Below, piece after piece: positions 1 through 7,837 of a stretch of DNA of 64,000 nt. Every line of letters starts with the position of its first letter. The stretch's first letter is position 1. The notes under the pieces are model-generated. The model had not been told where the DNA came from. It did no database searches and saw only the letters and a program-made list of their open reading frames with translations. Source of the stretch: Enterococcus alishanensis (GTDB taxonomy: Bacteria; Bacillota; Bacilli; Lactobacillales; Enterococcaceae); assembly GCF_019218635.1 (NCBI RefSeq), contig NZ_JAHUZB010000004.1, positions 124,001 to 188,000 on the forward strand. Reading direction: 5' to 3'. Position numbers and translations under genes: made by a program.

Positions 1-269
1 TTATAGGATTTTAATTCTGTAACAATTTTTTTAGGATCTCGTTGAACAGCCTTGTAAGCATTTATCAAATCTTCGTTTAAATCAGATAAAAAAATATCTT
101 TTTTGGGGTTGATCGAAAGAAAAAGTGCCCCTCCGCCCAAAAAGGGTTCAAAATAATTATTAAATTTCTTTTTTTTTAAAATAGTACCCAAATATTTTAT
201 TAACCAAGTTTTTCCCCCAGCCCATCTCAGAAATGGTTTAGGTATTTTTTCCTCATCTTTATTGTTCAT
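1..269 (-). CDS. D12-class N6-adenine DNA methyltransferase (Dam/DpnM type), C-terminus outside window
   Basis: The gene runs off the left edge; only the first 89 or so residues are visible. The N-terminus shows RWAGGK at about residues 15-20 and YFEPFLGGGALFLS at about 40-53, the SAM-binding motifs of D12-class (M.DpnII/Dam-like) N6-adenine methyltransferases that often recognise GATC. An SLNEDLI-like stretch (SDLNEDLINAY) follows, as in the family. The ATG at 269 has a GGAG Shine-Dalgarno six bases upstream. The catalytic DPPY motif would lie beyond the window, so activity cannot be judged, and neither can the presence of a partner restriction enzyme. The roughly 285 bases between it and rlmH are AT-rich and hold a possible promoter (GTGTATAAT near 441-449 on the minus strand) but no gene. 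Confidence 0.85.
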   Translation of the reverse strand, partial: MNNKDEEKIPKPFLRWAGGKTWLIKYLGTILKKKKFNNYFEPFLGGGALFLSINPKKDIFLSDLNEDLINAYKAVQRDPKKIVTELKSY

Positions 270-555
270 TTTAATCTCCATAAATTTATTATTTTATTAC
301 TAAAACTTTTTTTAATCATTATTTAAATGCTACTAATACATTTAGTACAGCAAAGGATACTTCTGTATGTCTATATTCACTCTTAGATCACTAATAGAAA
401 AATACTCTTTATATACTAACGATACCTAAGATTTATTTCACTATAATTATACACTAAAACTTTTATTGAATATTCCTATTTTCATTTTTCATTAAAAATC
501 AACTTTTTAATATTCATCTTTTTAATAAATTTTTAATTCATAATATTACAACTAC

Positions 556-575
556 TCACTTATGATAAGGCTCCC
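556..575 (-). other. rlmH 3' end resembling the SCC-type attachment site
   Basis: The last codons of rlmH read GAGCCTTATCATAAGTGA on the minus strand. This closely matches the rlmH (orfX) 3' end that serves as the integration site for staphylococcal cassette chromosome elements. A methyltransferase gene lies just beyond it. No ccr recombinase or second att copy is visible, so use of the site is inference only. Confidence 0.35.
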
Positions 576-1035
576 CCATATTAATCCGAAAAGCCCGATA
601 AATCTGCTCAACTAAAATCAAGCGCATCAATTGATGGGGATAAGTCATTTTACCAAATGAGATTTGCGTGTTGCTTCTTTTGATTACTTCTTGGCTTAAG
701 CCTAGTGATCCGCCGATGACAAAGACAAATTGGCTTTTGCCGCTGACTTGTAGGCGATCGATTTCGGCAGCAAAGCTTTCGCTGCTGGGATTTTTTCCTT
801 CTATTGCTAGGGCGTAGACGTATTCTTGCTCTTTTATTTTGGCTAAGATTCGTTGGCCTTCTTTTTCTTTGACTTGACGCATTTCTGCATCACTTAGTTT
901 TTCCGGTGCTTTTTCGTCGGGTACTTCGATTAATTCAATTTTGGCATATTTAGATAGTCGTTTGGTGTATTCGGCAATCCCTTGAATTAAGTATTTTTCT
1001 TTTAGTTTCCCCACTGAAATAATTTTGATATTCAT
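556..1035 (-). CDS. rlmH: 23S rRNA (pseudouridine1915-N3)-methyltransferase RlmH
   Basis: RlmH is a small SPOUT-class methyltransferase that methylates pseudouridine 1915 in helix 69 of 23S rRNA. The 159-residue product has the family length and starts [16 protein letters not shown]. The conserved SAM-binding knot is visible ([11 protein letters not shown] at about residues 100-110) and the protein ends GEPYHK, as in other RlmH proteins. An upstream in-frame start at 1068 is less likely: the ATG at 1035 has AGGAG at ideal spacing (GAGGAGACAAAATG). It is divergent from htrA, a linkage also seen in streptococci and staphylococci, and the shared intergenic region carries DnaA boxes. Confidence 0.95.
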   Translation of the reverse strand: MNIKIISVGKLKEKYLIQGIAEYTKRLSKYAKIELIEVPDEKAPEKLSDAEMRQVKEKEGQRILAKIKEQEYVYALAIEGKNPSSESFAAEIDRLQVSGKSQFVFVIGGSLGLSQEVIKRSNTQISFGKMTYPHQLMRLILVEQIYRAFRINMGEPYHK

Positions 1036-1058
1036 TTTGTCTCCTCTTTTCCACTTTT

Positions 1059-1240
1059 TTATCCACATTAATCACAGGCTTATCCACAAAAATTTGGATT
1101 ATTTTGCCTTTTTTACCAGCTTTTTGGATACAAACATATGTTTTCCCCAGAGTTATCCCCGTTATCCACAGATTTGTGGATAACTATTTGTTTTGATTTT
1201 TTTAGTTATTCATAGTTTTTCCACTTACCCTTGTGGACAA
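1059..1240. promoter_or_regulatory. DnaA box cluster between rlmH and htrA
   Basis: There are four perfect TTATCCACA boxes: 1059-1067, 1080-1088 and 1162-1170 on the plus strand, and 1175-1183 on the minus strand. The last two form an inverted pair separated by four bases. Near matches occur at 1153-1161 (TTATCCCCG) and 1232-1240 (TGTGGACAA). The boxes fill an AT-rich region. This density is far above chance and is typical of a replication origin or a DnaA-controlled promoter. No dnaA or dnaN gene is in the window. Confidence 0.8.
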
Positions 1241-1377
1241 ATTTATACCTTATTTTACTATTTACAGAAATTTTTCCCAATCTTCTTCATAAAAAGTTCA
1301 AATCAACGTAGTAGACTAATCTCATACAAAGATACTATACTTTAAATAAGATTAATAATAGTTGGAGGAAATTAAAC

Positions 1378-2667
1378 ATGGAAGAAAAAGATTTTATCCC
1401 TACCCCTAGTCCTAAAAAACCCCGCAATGGCTTGAAACGCTTTTTGACAGGTGTTGCCGGGGGCGTGGTTGGTGCAGGAGTAATTTTAGGAATATTTTAT
1501 TTTGCTAATGGGCTGGGTTCATCGAATAACACGAGTGGCTCGCCTTCTGCTGGATCGACACAGGTCAGTAATGTTAAAGTAGATTCTAGCTCAGATATTA
1601 CTGAGGCAGTAGAAAAAGCACAAGATGCAGTTGTTTCAGTTGTTAATTTACAAAATGCGCAATCAAATTCTGATTGGTCAAGTATTTTTGGTGGTGGCAA
1701 TAGCCAAAGTGATTCTAGCGATAATAGTGGTGCTTTAGAGGAATCTTCTGAAGGTTCTGGTGTGATTTACAAAGTTGAGGGCAATACTGCTTATATCGTA
1801 ACAAACAATCACGTAGTTGAAGGACAAAATGGTTTAGAAGTATTGCTATCTGATGGTAGTAAAGTGACGGCTGAGTTAGTCGGAACAGATTCTTATACTG
1901 ACTTAGCTGTTTTGAAAGTTGATTCTGACAAAGTAAAAGATATTACGCCAGCAACATTTGGTGATTCGGACAACTTAAAAGTGGGTGAAACTGCGATTGC
2001 GATTGGTTCTCCTTTAGGTTCTCAATATGCTAATTCAGTTACTTCTGGGATTATTTCTTCATTGAATCGTCAAGTAACTAGCCAAAATGAAGAAGGCCAA
2101 ACAGTAAATATCAATGCAATCCAAACAGATGCAGCGATTAATCCTGGGAACTCTGGTGGTCCACTAGTAAATGCAGCTGGTCAAGTTGTCGGCATTAACT
2201 CAAGTAAAATTGTTCAAACTGAATCAAGTGTCAGCGTAGAAGGAATTGGTTTTGCCATTCCAAGTAATGATGTTGTCTCAGTAATTAATCAAATTGAAAC
2301 TAGCGGCTCTGTTAGTCGTCCTGGTCTCGGCGTTTCGATGGTTGATTTAGCAAATATCACTAGCGAACAACAATCACAATTCTTGAAGAACCTTCCTGAA
2401 TCAGTGACTCAAGGTGTCGTAGTTGCTAACGTGACTGCTGGTACTCCTGCTGATGAAGCTGGTTTGAAACAATATGATGTCATTACAAAAATTGGTGACA
2501 CTGAAGTAGACACAGGTGTTGAATTACAATCAGCTTTATACAAACATAAAATTGGTGACACCGTGAAAATTACTTACTATCGCGATGGAAAAGAAGAAAC
2601 AGCTGAAGCGAAATTAACTATGGATGCTTCACAACTTACTTCATCAGCAAGTAATCAAAATCAATAA
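1378..2667 (+). CDS. htrA: HtrA/DegP-family membrane-anchored serine protease
   Basis: This is a surface quality-control protease that degrades misfolded exported proteins. The 429-residue product has a basic N-terminus, one membrane segment (about residues 22-44), a Ser/Gly/Asn-rich linker, a trypsin-like domain and a C-terminal PDZ domain (about 315-415). The catalytic triad is visible: His145 in TNNHVVEG, Asp175 in DSYTDLAVL and Ser259 in NPGNSGGPL. GGAGG at 1364-1368 sits nine bases before the ATG. A TATACT -10 lies at 1336-1341, with only a weak -35 (TAGACT, 1312-1317). The upstream DnaA boxes suggest possible cell-cycle or DnaA input. A strong terminator follows the stop, so it is probably monocistronic. 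Confidence 0.95.
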   Translation: MEEKDFIPTPSPKKPRNGLKRFLTGVAGGVVGAGVILGIFYFANGLGSSNNTSGSPSAGSTQVSNVKVDSSSDITEAVEKAQDAVVSVVNLQNAQSNSDWSSIFGGGNSQSDSSDNSGALEESSEGSGVIYKVEGNTAYIVTNNHVVEGQNGLEVLLSDGSKVTAELVGTDSYTDLAVLKVDSDKVKDITPATFGDSDNLKVGETAIAIGSPLGSQYANSVTSGIISSLNRQVTSQNEEGQTVNINAIQTDAAINPGNSGGPLVNAAGQVVGINSSKIVQTESSVSVEGIGFAIPSNDVVSVINQIETSGSVSRPGLGVSMVDLANITSEQQSQFLKNLPESVTQGVVVANVTAGTPADEAGLKQYDVITKIGDTEVDTGVELQSALYKHKIGDTVKITYYRDGKEETAEAKLTMDASQLTSSASNQNQ

Positions 2668-2674
2668 GTTTTTT

Positions 2675-2706
2675 GAAGATCGTCCTTTGACGGTCTTCTT
2701 TTTTTC
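2675..2706 (+). terminator. Rho-independent terminator of htrA
   Basis: A 10-bp stem (GAAGATCGTC with GACGGTCTTC, one G-U pair) and a four-base loop, followed by a run of T, starts eight bases after the htrA stop codon. Confidence 0.9.
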
Positions 2707-2710
2707 ACAA

Positions 2711-2819
2711 AAGAGGCAGCAACATCAGCCAAAACAGATTCAAAATATTGGTACAGCACTCATTAAAAACTGCTACATACTATTTTTTATCTGTAAAAAG
2801 ACTGATGTCACAGCCTCTT
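2711..2819. repeat. Long-range imperfect inverted repeat of a type common between enterococcal genes
   Basis: The arms 2711-2728 and 2802-2819 match at 15 of 18 positions (AAGAGGCAGCAACATCAG with CTGATGTCACAGCCTCTT) and enclose 73 bases. GAGGCTG-type arms of this sort recur between genes in enterococci and relatives; that is from memory and was not searched. It lies between the convergent htrA and ytpR and could act as a terminator or a mobile miniature repeat. Confidence 0.5.
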
Positions 2820-2824
2820 AAAAT

Positions 2825-3436
2825 CTATTTCCCAATCGGGAACGCTTCACCAGTCGGCGTATCTTCTGGTAAAACTAAAATTCCTTGCCCTGTTTTTGCG
2901 TCAGGTAAGTGTAATTCTGCTGCTGAACAAATCATGCCAAAACTTTCTATGCCCCGTAATTTCCCTGGCCAAATCATCATGCCATCTGGCATCATAGCAC
3001 CAGGTTTAGCTACGACCACTTTTTGACCAGCGGTAATATTTTTTGCTCCGCAGACAATTTGTAATACTTGTCCATTGTCAATTTCTGTTTCAGTAATATG
3101 TAAATGGTCTGAATCTGGATGGTCAACACTTGTTTTAACATAACCTACAACAAATTTTGGTTCATTATCATCAGGTAAACGTTCTTCAAAACCTGCATTT
3201 TTTAGTTCTTGATTTAGTAAATCAATTTCTTTTTCAGATAAAAATTGTTGTCCATCTTTTTTAAAAATCATTAATCTTGAAATATCAAAGAAATTCCAAG
3301 CAACTGTTGTGCCGTCAGGTATACTAATTCTGGCAACATTGCCTTTTCTTTCAGAAATATTATCCATTTGATGATCATCTGCAATGAGTACCATTAAAGT
3401 ATCACCGACATTTTGTTTATTATAAGCAAAAATCAC
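2825..3436 (-). CDS. ytpR: YtpR-type tRNA-binding domain protein
   Basis: A 203-residue soluble protein with an N-terminal DUF4479-like region and a C-terminal EMAP/OB-fold tRNA-binding domain (about residues 85-203) like that at the N-terminus of bacterial PheRS beta. Visible landmarks are FVVGYVKTSVDHPDSDHLHI, VCGAKNI and GMICSAAEL. Its precise cellular role is not established. I chose the GTG at 3436 because AAGGAGG ends seven bases before it; the upstream ATG would place the Shine-Dalgarno inside the gene. Confidence 0.88.
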   Translation of the reverse strand: MIFAYNKQNVGDTLMVLIADDHQMDNISERKGNVARISIPDGTTVAWNFFDISRLMIFKKDGQQFLSEKEIDLLNQELKNAGFEERLPDDNEPKFVVGYVKTSVDHPDSDHLHITETEIDNGQVLQIVCGAKNITAGQKVVVAKPGAMMPDGMMIWPGKLRGIESFGMICSAAELHLPDAKTGQGILVLPEDTPTGEAFPIGK

Positions 3437-3506
3437 TTTGCATCCTCCTTCTCTATACAACAGATAATCTTACCAAAAACTCTGTAACTTTTGCATGAGA
3501 TTTTTT

Positions 3507-4148
3507 TCATCTAGTCAAATCTTTATCTGGATATTGACAGGTTTCCAACAGCGGACAATTTTTACAGTGAGGTTTTTTCAAACAATGCGCTTTACAGTGT
3601 TCATCAATTAACGCGTGAAATTCTTTAGCTTGATTAGCTGGCCATTGATTAACCTCTGGTTGATATATATTCCGCATCTTATTGTAGTCTGTATTCTTTC
3701 CAAAGCCTAAGCGTTCGAACAAACGTCGAGCATAATTATCTGCTACAAAAACGGGGCGATTATATAAATAAAGCATCATTACATCTGCTGTTTCATTACC
3801 AATACCATAAATATTTAACAGTTCGATTCGCAAATCTTCAGTGGGTATTTTTTCAACTATTTCTTTCGAATGTTCGACTAACCATTGATAAACTGCCCGC
3901 AGTCTTTTGGCTTTGATTTTGTAATAGCCGCTAGGTCGAATTAATGTTGCTAAATTATCTTCTGGTAACGATAATACCGTCTCTAAATCAGTTAAATACG
4001 GACGTAAATTCACCATCGCTTTTTCCACATTGACTGAATTCGTATTTTGAATCAACACCATTTCAGTCACTGAAAAAAGTTGATTATGGACATCCCACCA
4101 TTTTTGTTGACCATAATGATTTTCTAACTGTTGAAATAATTTATCCAT
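3507..4148 (-). CDS. HhH-GPD DNA glycosylase, endonuclease III-like, MagIII-type
   Basis: A base-excision repair glycosylase of the helix-hairpin-helix GPD superfamily, 213 residues. The HhH (IYGIGNETADVMMLY) and catalytic Asp segment (VADNYARR) are clear. At the C-terminus a cysteine cluster (C-x5-C-x2-C-x5-C in CLKKPHCKNCPLLETC) predicts a 4Fe-4S site. The lysine used by bifunctional endonuclease III in the HhH (GxGxKTA) is Glu here (GIGNETAD), so it should be a monofunctional glycosylase without lyase activity, as in alkylation-repair MagIII-like enzymes. The start at 4148 has GGAG five bases upstream; an upstream in-frame start at 4178 lies in the terminator of the preceding gene. Confidence 0.82.
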   Translation of the reverse strand: MDKLFQQLENHYGQQKWWDVHNQLFSVTEMVLIQNTNSVNVEKAMVNLRPYLTDLETVLSLPEDNLATLIRPSGYYKIKAKRLRAVYQWLVEHSKEIVEKIPTEDLRIELLNIYGIGNETADVMMLYLYNRPVFVADNYARRLFERLGFGKNTDYNKMRNIYQPEVNQWPANQAKEFHALIDEHCKAHCLKKPHCKNCPLLETCQYPDKDLTR

Positions 4149-4160
4149 CTTTTCTCCATT

Positions 4161-4186
4161 AAAAAAGCTGGCTCCCACCAGCTTTT
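4161..4186 (-). terminator. Terminator of the usp transcript
   Basis: On the minus strand a 7-bp stem (AAGCTGG/CCAGCTT) and six-base loop is followed by six T. It lies a few bases after the universal stress protein gene. Confidence 0.75.
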
Positions 4187-4189
4187 GCT

Positions 4190-4648
4190 TTATTTTTCAA
4201 CACTTGGATGAACGATCAAGACATCACAGACTGCTTCTTTAATAGTATAACTAGCCACGCTTCCAGTCATAAATCGCTCCACTGCGTTTAAACCAGATTG
4301 ACCTACCATCACTAAATCAATATCATATTTTTCTGGCAAGGTACGAGCCATCGCTTCTTTGGCCGATCCGTAGGCAACAATCCCTTCGATTCGATCATAA
4401 CCCATATCTTTAGCGACTTGTTTACATTCTTCAATTAATTTTTTGGCATCTTCGGTTTGTTGGTCAATAATACTTTCATTTAAAGGTGAGTAGCCCATAA
4501 AACTGTATAATTGATGATCAATCACATTTGCAACAAAAACAGTTCCGTCATTTCGTTTAGCAACTGCTACTGCTTTTTTGAATGCTTCCATCGCTTGCTC
4601 ACTACCGTCAGTTCCAACTAAAATATTTTGATATGTTTGTGCAAACAT
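4190..4648 (-). CDS. Universal stress protein, UspA family
   Basis: A 152-residue cytoplasmic UspA-fold protein. It has the N-terminal NILVGTDGS strand-loop and the ATP-binding G-x2-G-x9-G-(S/T) motif near the C-terminus (GQSGLNAVERFMTGS), so nucleotide binding is predicted. The ATG follows the upstream thioredoxin gene by ten bases and has no strong Shine-Dalgarno, suggesting translational coupling. Pairing with a thioredoxin-like gene fits a general or redox stress role, but no specific function can be assigned. Confidence 0.9.
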   Translation of the reverse strand: MFAQTYQNILVGTDGSEQAMEAFKKAVAVAKRNDGTVFVANVIDHQLYSFMGYSPLNESIIDQQTEDAKKLIEECKQVAKDMGYDRIEGIVAYGSAKEAMARTLPEKYDIDLVMVGQSGLNAVERFMTGSVASYTIKEAVCDVLIVHPSVEK

Positions 4649-4658
4649 CCGCTCTCGC

Positions 4659-4976
4659 CTACCCTTCTACCATTTTTAAGAAGCCGCTAATTTCTTCTTT
4701 TGTCTTACGATTTTTATTGACTAAGCGACCCAATTCTTCACCGTCATTAGTGACAACAAAACTAGGGATCCCAAAAATACTCCATTCTGCTGCAACATCA
4801 ATATATTGATCGCGATCTACTTGGATAAAGTTAAATTGCGGAAAATCCGCTTCGATTTCAGGCATTTGCGGTTTAATAAAACTACAATCTCCACACCAGT
4901 CCGCCGTAAAAAAGAACACATTTTTTCCTTTTTCAGCGTAACTTGCTAGTTCTTCTATATTTTTAGGAATAATCAT
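4659..4976 (-). CDS. Thioredoxin-family protein
   Basis: A small (about 105-residue) cytoplasmic thioredoxin-fold protein. The active site is WCGDC (about residues 27-31) and the cis-Pro loop is GIPSFVV. The Gly-Asp inside the CxxC differs from the canonical Gly-Pro, as in several thioredoxin-like proteins of Gram-positive bacteria. Two starts are possible: a GTG at 4985, too close to the AAAGG, and the ATG at 4976, which I prefer although spacing is long (11 bases). It is first in a probable two-gene operon with the universal stress protein. Confidence 0.88.
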   Translation of the reverse strand: MIIPKNIEELASYAEKGKNVFFFTADWCGDCSFIKPQMPEIEADFPQFNFIQVDRDQYIDVAAEWSIFGIPSFVVTNDGEELGRLVNKNRKTKEEISGFLKMVEG

Positions 4977-5113
4977 AACCGTCACAACCTTTTCTATTAT
5001 TGTCTTAATTATACTCTTTTTTTCAAATAAGCGATAATCAAAGCGATTTTTCCGTGGGTTTGAGACGGTTGTATGTTAAAATAAAGTCAACATTTCTAGT
5101 GGGAGTTGAGTAG

Positions 5114-5464
5114 ATGGCAAATTTTGAAGAATTTTCACGTGGATTAACAATTGGTTCAGCGTTAGGACTCGCTTTAGGCGTTATTGGTACTCGCTGGTAT
5201 CGTAATAAACAAAACTTATCTCCAGATGCAATTTTAAACAAAGTAAAACACTCATTTACCAATGAAGGTCCGATTGAAGGATCTTGGATTTCTTTTGAAA
5301 CCAAACCGATGCAACGTTTTGCAATCAACATTGAAACGGTTGAAGGCGGCATCACTCGAATTGAAGATGGTACTTTAGTTGCGTATGAATTTTTAGCAGA
5401 TGCTAAAACCGGTACTGTACTTTCAATTAATCGTGCACAACAAGAAAGCTATGCTTTGGATTAA
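5114..5464 (+). CDS. Small conserved protein with N-terminal membrane segment, possible PepSY-like domain
   Basis: A 116-residue protein with one glycine/alanine-rich hydrophobic helix near the N-terminus (about residues 9-26) and a soluble remainder, so probably a membrane-anchored protein. The last 65 residues (ETVEGGITRIEDG followed by YEFLADAKTGTVLS) resemble the beta-strand pattern of PepSY-like domains, but I do not recognise it with confidence. GGGAG lies eight bases before the ATG. It stands alone between divergent thioredoxin and convergent pepV genes. Confidence 0.75.
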   Translation: MANFEEFSRGLTIGSALGLALGVIGTRWYRNKQNLSPDAILNKVKHSFTNEGPIEGSWISFETKPMQRFAINIETVEGGITRIEDGTLVAYEFLADAKTGTVLSINRAQQESYALD

Positions 5465-5486
5465 ACCAAGGCATAGCTTTTTTTCT
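5446..5486. terminator. Bidirectional terminator between the small membrane protein gene and pepV
   Basis: A 14-bp stem (5446-5459 with 5466-5479) and six-base loop with a T run after it. The stop codon of the upstream gene lies in the loop, so the stem overlaps its coding end. Convergent pepV ends just past it. Confidence 0.85.
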
Positions 5487-6896
5487 TTATTTCACCAAAC
5501 GATAAATGGCATCTGCATAAATTGCTGTTGCCCGTAAAATATCTTCAACTGGCATAAATTCGTTGGCTTGGTGCATCGTATCGGTATAGCCTGGGAATTG
5601 AGCGCCATAAGCCACGCCGCGTTCTAATAAGCGACCAAATGTGCCGCCACCAATAATTTTTTCTTCCCCTTTTAGACCAGTATGATCTTCAAAAGTAGCC
5701 ATTAAATTCGCAACTAATGGATCCGTTAATGGTGTATAATGTGGCAACATATGATGGCCATCTTGCGTTACTTTTGCATCCTTACCAAATAAGTCTGCTA
5801 GTTTCCCTTTGATTGCGTCCGCTGTTGTTCCTTTTGGATAACGGAAATTCAAGGTAATATAATTATCTTTTTCGCCATCTTTGAAGCTAAAGATACCAGC
5901 ATTCATTGTTACCTCACCCATTTTAGGATCACGGAAAGCAACACCTAATTTTTTACCATAAACATCTTCATGAATATATTTAGCAGAATAGTCGATAAAG
6001 GCTTTGGCACCACCATCAAAGTCAAAATTATTTAAAAAGACGGCTAAAAATGTTCCGGCATTGGTCCCTAATTGCGGGCTTGCACCGTGGGCAGCTTTTC
6101 CTTCTAAGTCTAATGTAACGTAATTGCCATCCACACTTGCAGTTCCACTAACTGGATTATTAATAACATAATCTTCAAATTCATGTGCTAATTTAGCAGC
6201 TTCAGTATTATCCAAAACTTTGACAATCGCCTTAGCATTTCCTGGTACCATATTTTGACGTAGGCCTGCATCGAAATTCACCAATACATAGTTTGTGCCA
6301 TTTGTCCCATCAAAATGAGGAATCATAGTTACATTGCCTTTTTCTCCATTAATCATTGGAAATTCAGCATCCGGTGAGAAACCAAAATCTGGTTTTGGTT
6401 CTTTTTCAAAGTAGTGATCCATATCAGCCCAGCCACTTTCTTCATCCGTTCCGACAACAAAACGAATTTTTTTAGAAACTGGCAAGCCTAATTCTTTAAT
6501 AATTTTCATTCCATAATAAGCCGCGATTGTTGGACCTTTATCATCACTAGAGCCACGAGCAAAAAGTTTTCCATCTTTTACTACTGGTTCATAAGGATCT
6601 GTATCCCAACCTTCACCAGCTGGCACGACATCAACGTGAGCAAAAATACCTAAAGTTTCATCACCTTCTCCATAGTCAATGTGACCTGCATAGTTATCAA
6701 CATTTTTAGTTGCAAAGCCATCTCGTTCAGCCATCGCTAAAACTTTTTCTAAAGCTTCTTTAGGACCAGGACCAAAGGGTGCTTCTTTTGTTGCAAGATT
6801 GTCATCTCGTTCACTTTTCACCCGTAATAATTCATTTAAATCAGCAAATAAATCTGTCTTACGTGCCTCAACTTCTTTTTTCCAATCAATACTCAT
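5487..6896 (-). CDS. pepV: Dipeptidase PepV (M20 family)
   Basis: A cytoplasmic zinc dipeptidase with broad specificity for dipeptides, 469 residues, the usual PepV length. Di-zinc site motifs are visible: FAHVDVVPAGEGWDTDP (metal His and catalytic Asp), RGSSDDKGP (bridging Asp), GTDEESG (catalytic Glu pair), SPDAEFP, and the C-terminal His in TMHQANE. AAGGAGG lies eight bases before the ATG at 6896. It has its own transcript, facing away from nnrD. Confidence 0.93.
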   Translation of the reverse strand: MSIDWKKEVEARKTDLFADLNELLRVKSERDDNLATKEAPFGPGPKEALEKVLAMAERDGFATKNVDNYAGHIDYGEGDETLGIFAHVDVVPAGEGWDTDPYEPVVKDGKLFARGSSDDKGPTIAAYYGMKIIKELGLPVSKKIRFVVGTDEESGWADMDHYFEKEPKPDFGFSPDAEFPMINGEKGNVTMIPHFDGTNGTNYVLVNFDAGLRQNMVPGNAKAIVKVLDNTEAAKLAHEFEDYVINNPVSGTASVDGNYVTLDLEGKAAHGASPQLGTNAGTFLAVFLNNFDFDGGAKAFIDYSAKYIHEDVYGKKLGVAFRDPKMGEVTMNAGIFSFKDGEKDNYITLNFRYPKGTTADAIKGKLADLFGKDAKVTQDGHHMLPHYTPLTDPLVANLMATFEDHTGLKGEEKIIGGGTFGRLLERGVAYGAQFPGYTDTMHQANEFMPVEDILRATAIYADAIYRLVK

Positions 6897-6967
6897 GAAA
6901 GTTCCTCCTTCTTGATGTCAATTTAATGATAGCACTTTCGATTTTAATTGAAAACTGATAACTCTGG

Positions 6968-6973
6968 TATAAT
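6968..6973 (+). promoter_or_regulatory. Extended -10 promoter for nnrD
   Basis: TGGTATAAT (6965-6973) is an extended -10 element. A TTGAAA at 6948-6953 is only 14 bases upstream, so the promoter probably relies on the TGn extension. It lies 28 bases before the TTG start. Confidence 0.6.
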
Positions 6974-7000
6974 GAGAAGGTAGAAAGAAGGTGGATATTT

Positions 7001-7834
7001 TTGAATATAACTGAAGATATTTTAACTGAAGTTATCAAAAAAAGAGCGGCCGATTCCCACAAAGGAACTTACGGGCGGGCATTATTACTTGGCGGCAACC
7101 GACAATATGGTGGCGCCATTATCATGAGTGCCGAAAGTTGTCTGCAATCAGGTGCAGGCCTAGTGACTGTTGTGACCGATGAAAAAAATCACAGTGCCTT
7201 ACACGCCAGACTGCCAGAAGCAATGGTTCTAAACTTTCGAGAAATTTCTTTGCAAAAAGAATTATTAGCTAAGACAGACGTCATCTTAATTGGTCCCGGG
7301 TTAGGTCTTGAATATGAAAGCTTGGCACTATTATCAGAAATTTTAAGCAAACAAAAAGAAAACCAATGGCTAATTATTGATGGCTCGGCGATTACCTTAT
7401 TTGCTAATCATACTTTGGCTTTAAATTATCCAGAACACACTGTTTTTACCCCTCATCAAATGGAGTGGCAACGATTGAGTGGTTTACCGATAGCTAAACA
7501 AGATGATGCAAATAATCAAATTAAACAACAAGCTCTCCAAGCAACAATTGTTTTAAAAAGTCACCGCACCAAGATTTACGATGGAAAAGAAATCTATCAC
7601 AATACAGCCGGTAATCCAGCTATGGCGACTGGTGGAATGGGTGACACTTTAGCAGGTATGATTGCTGGCTTTTTAGCCCAATTTGAAAAAAATACGGAAA
7701 CAATTGCAGCGGCTGTTTATCTTCATAGCAAAATTGCTGATGACTTAGCAGTAGATAATTATGTTATTTTGCCCACCAATATTAGCCATGAGCTACCAAA
7801 ATATATGAAAAAATACGCCACAGAAAGGAACTAA
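7001..7834 (+). CDS. nnrD: ADP-dependent NAD(P)H-hydrate dehydratase (YjeF C-terminal domain)
   Basis: Repairs hydrated NAD(P)H in the cytoplasm using ADP or ATP. The 277-residue protein is the stand-alone dehydratase domain without an epimerase domain. Family marks include KGTYGRALLLGGN near the N-terminus, the ribokinase-like IGPGLGL and NPAMATGGMGDTLAGMIAGFL, which contains the catalytic Asp. The start is TTG at 7001, supported by AAGGTGG six bases upstream. It is followed after three bases by the thioesterase gene, so the two form an operon. Confidence 0.92.
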   Translation: MNITEDILTEVIKKRAADSHKGTYGRALLLGGNRQYGGAIIMSAESCLQSGAGLVTVVTDEKNHSALHARLPEAMVLNFREISLQKELLAKTDVILIGPGLGLEYESLALLSEILSKQKENQWLIIDGSAITLFANHTLALNYPEHTVFTPHQMEWQRLSGLPIAKQDDANNQIKQQALQATIVLKSHRTKIYDGKEIYHNTAGNPAMATGGMGDTLAGMIAGFLAQFEKNTETIAAAVYLHSKIADDLAVDNYVILPTNISHELPKYMKKYATERN

Positions 7835-7837
7835 ACA

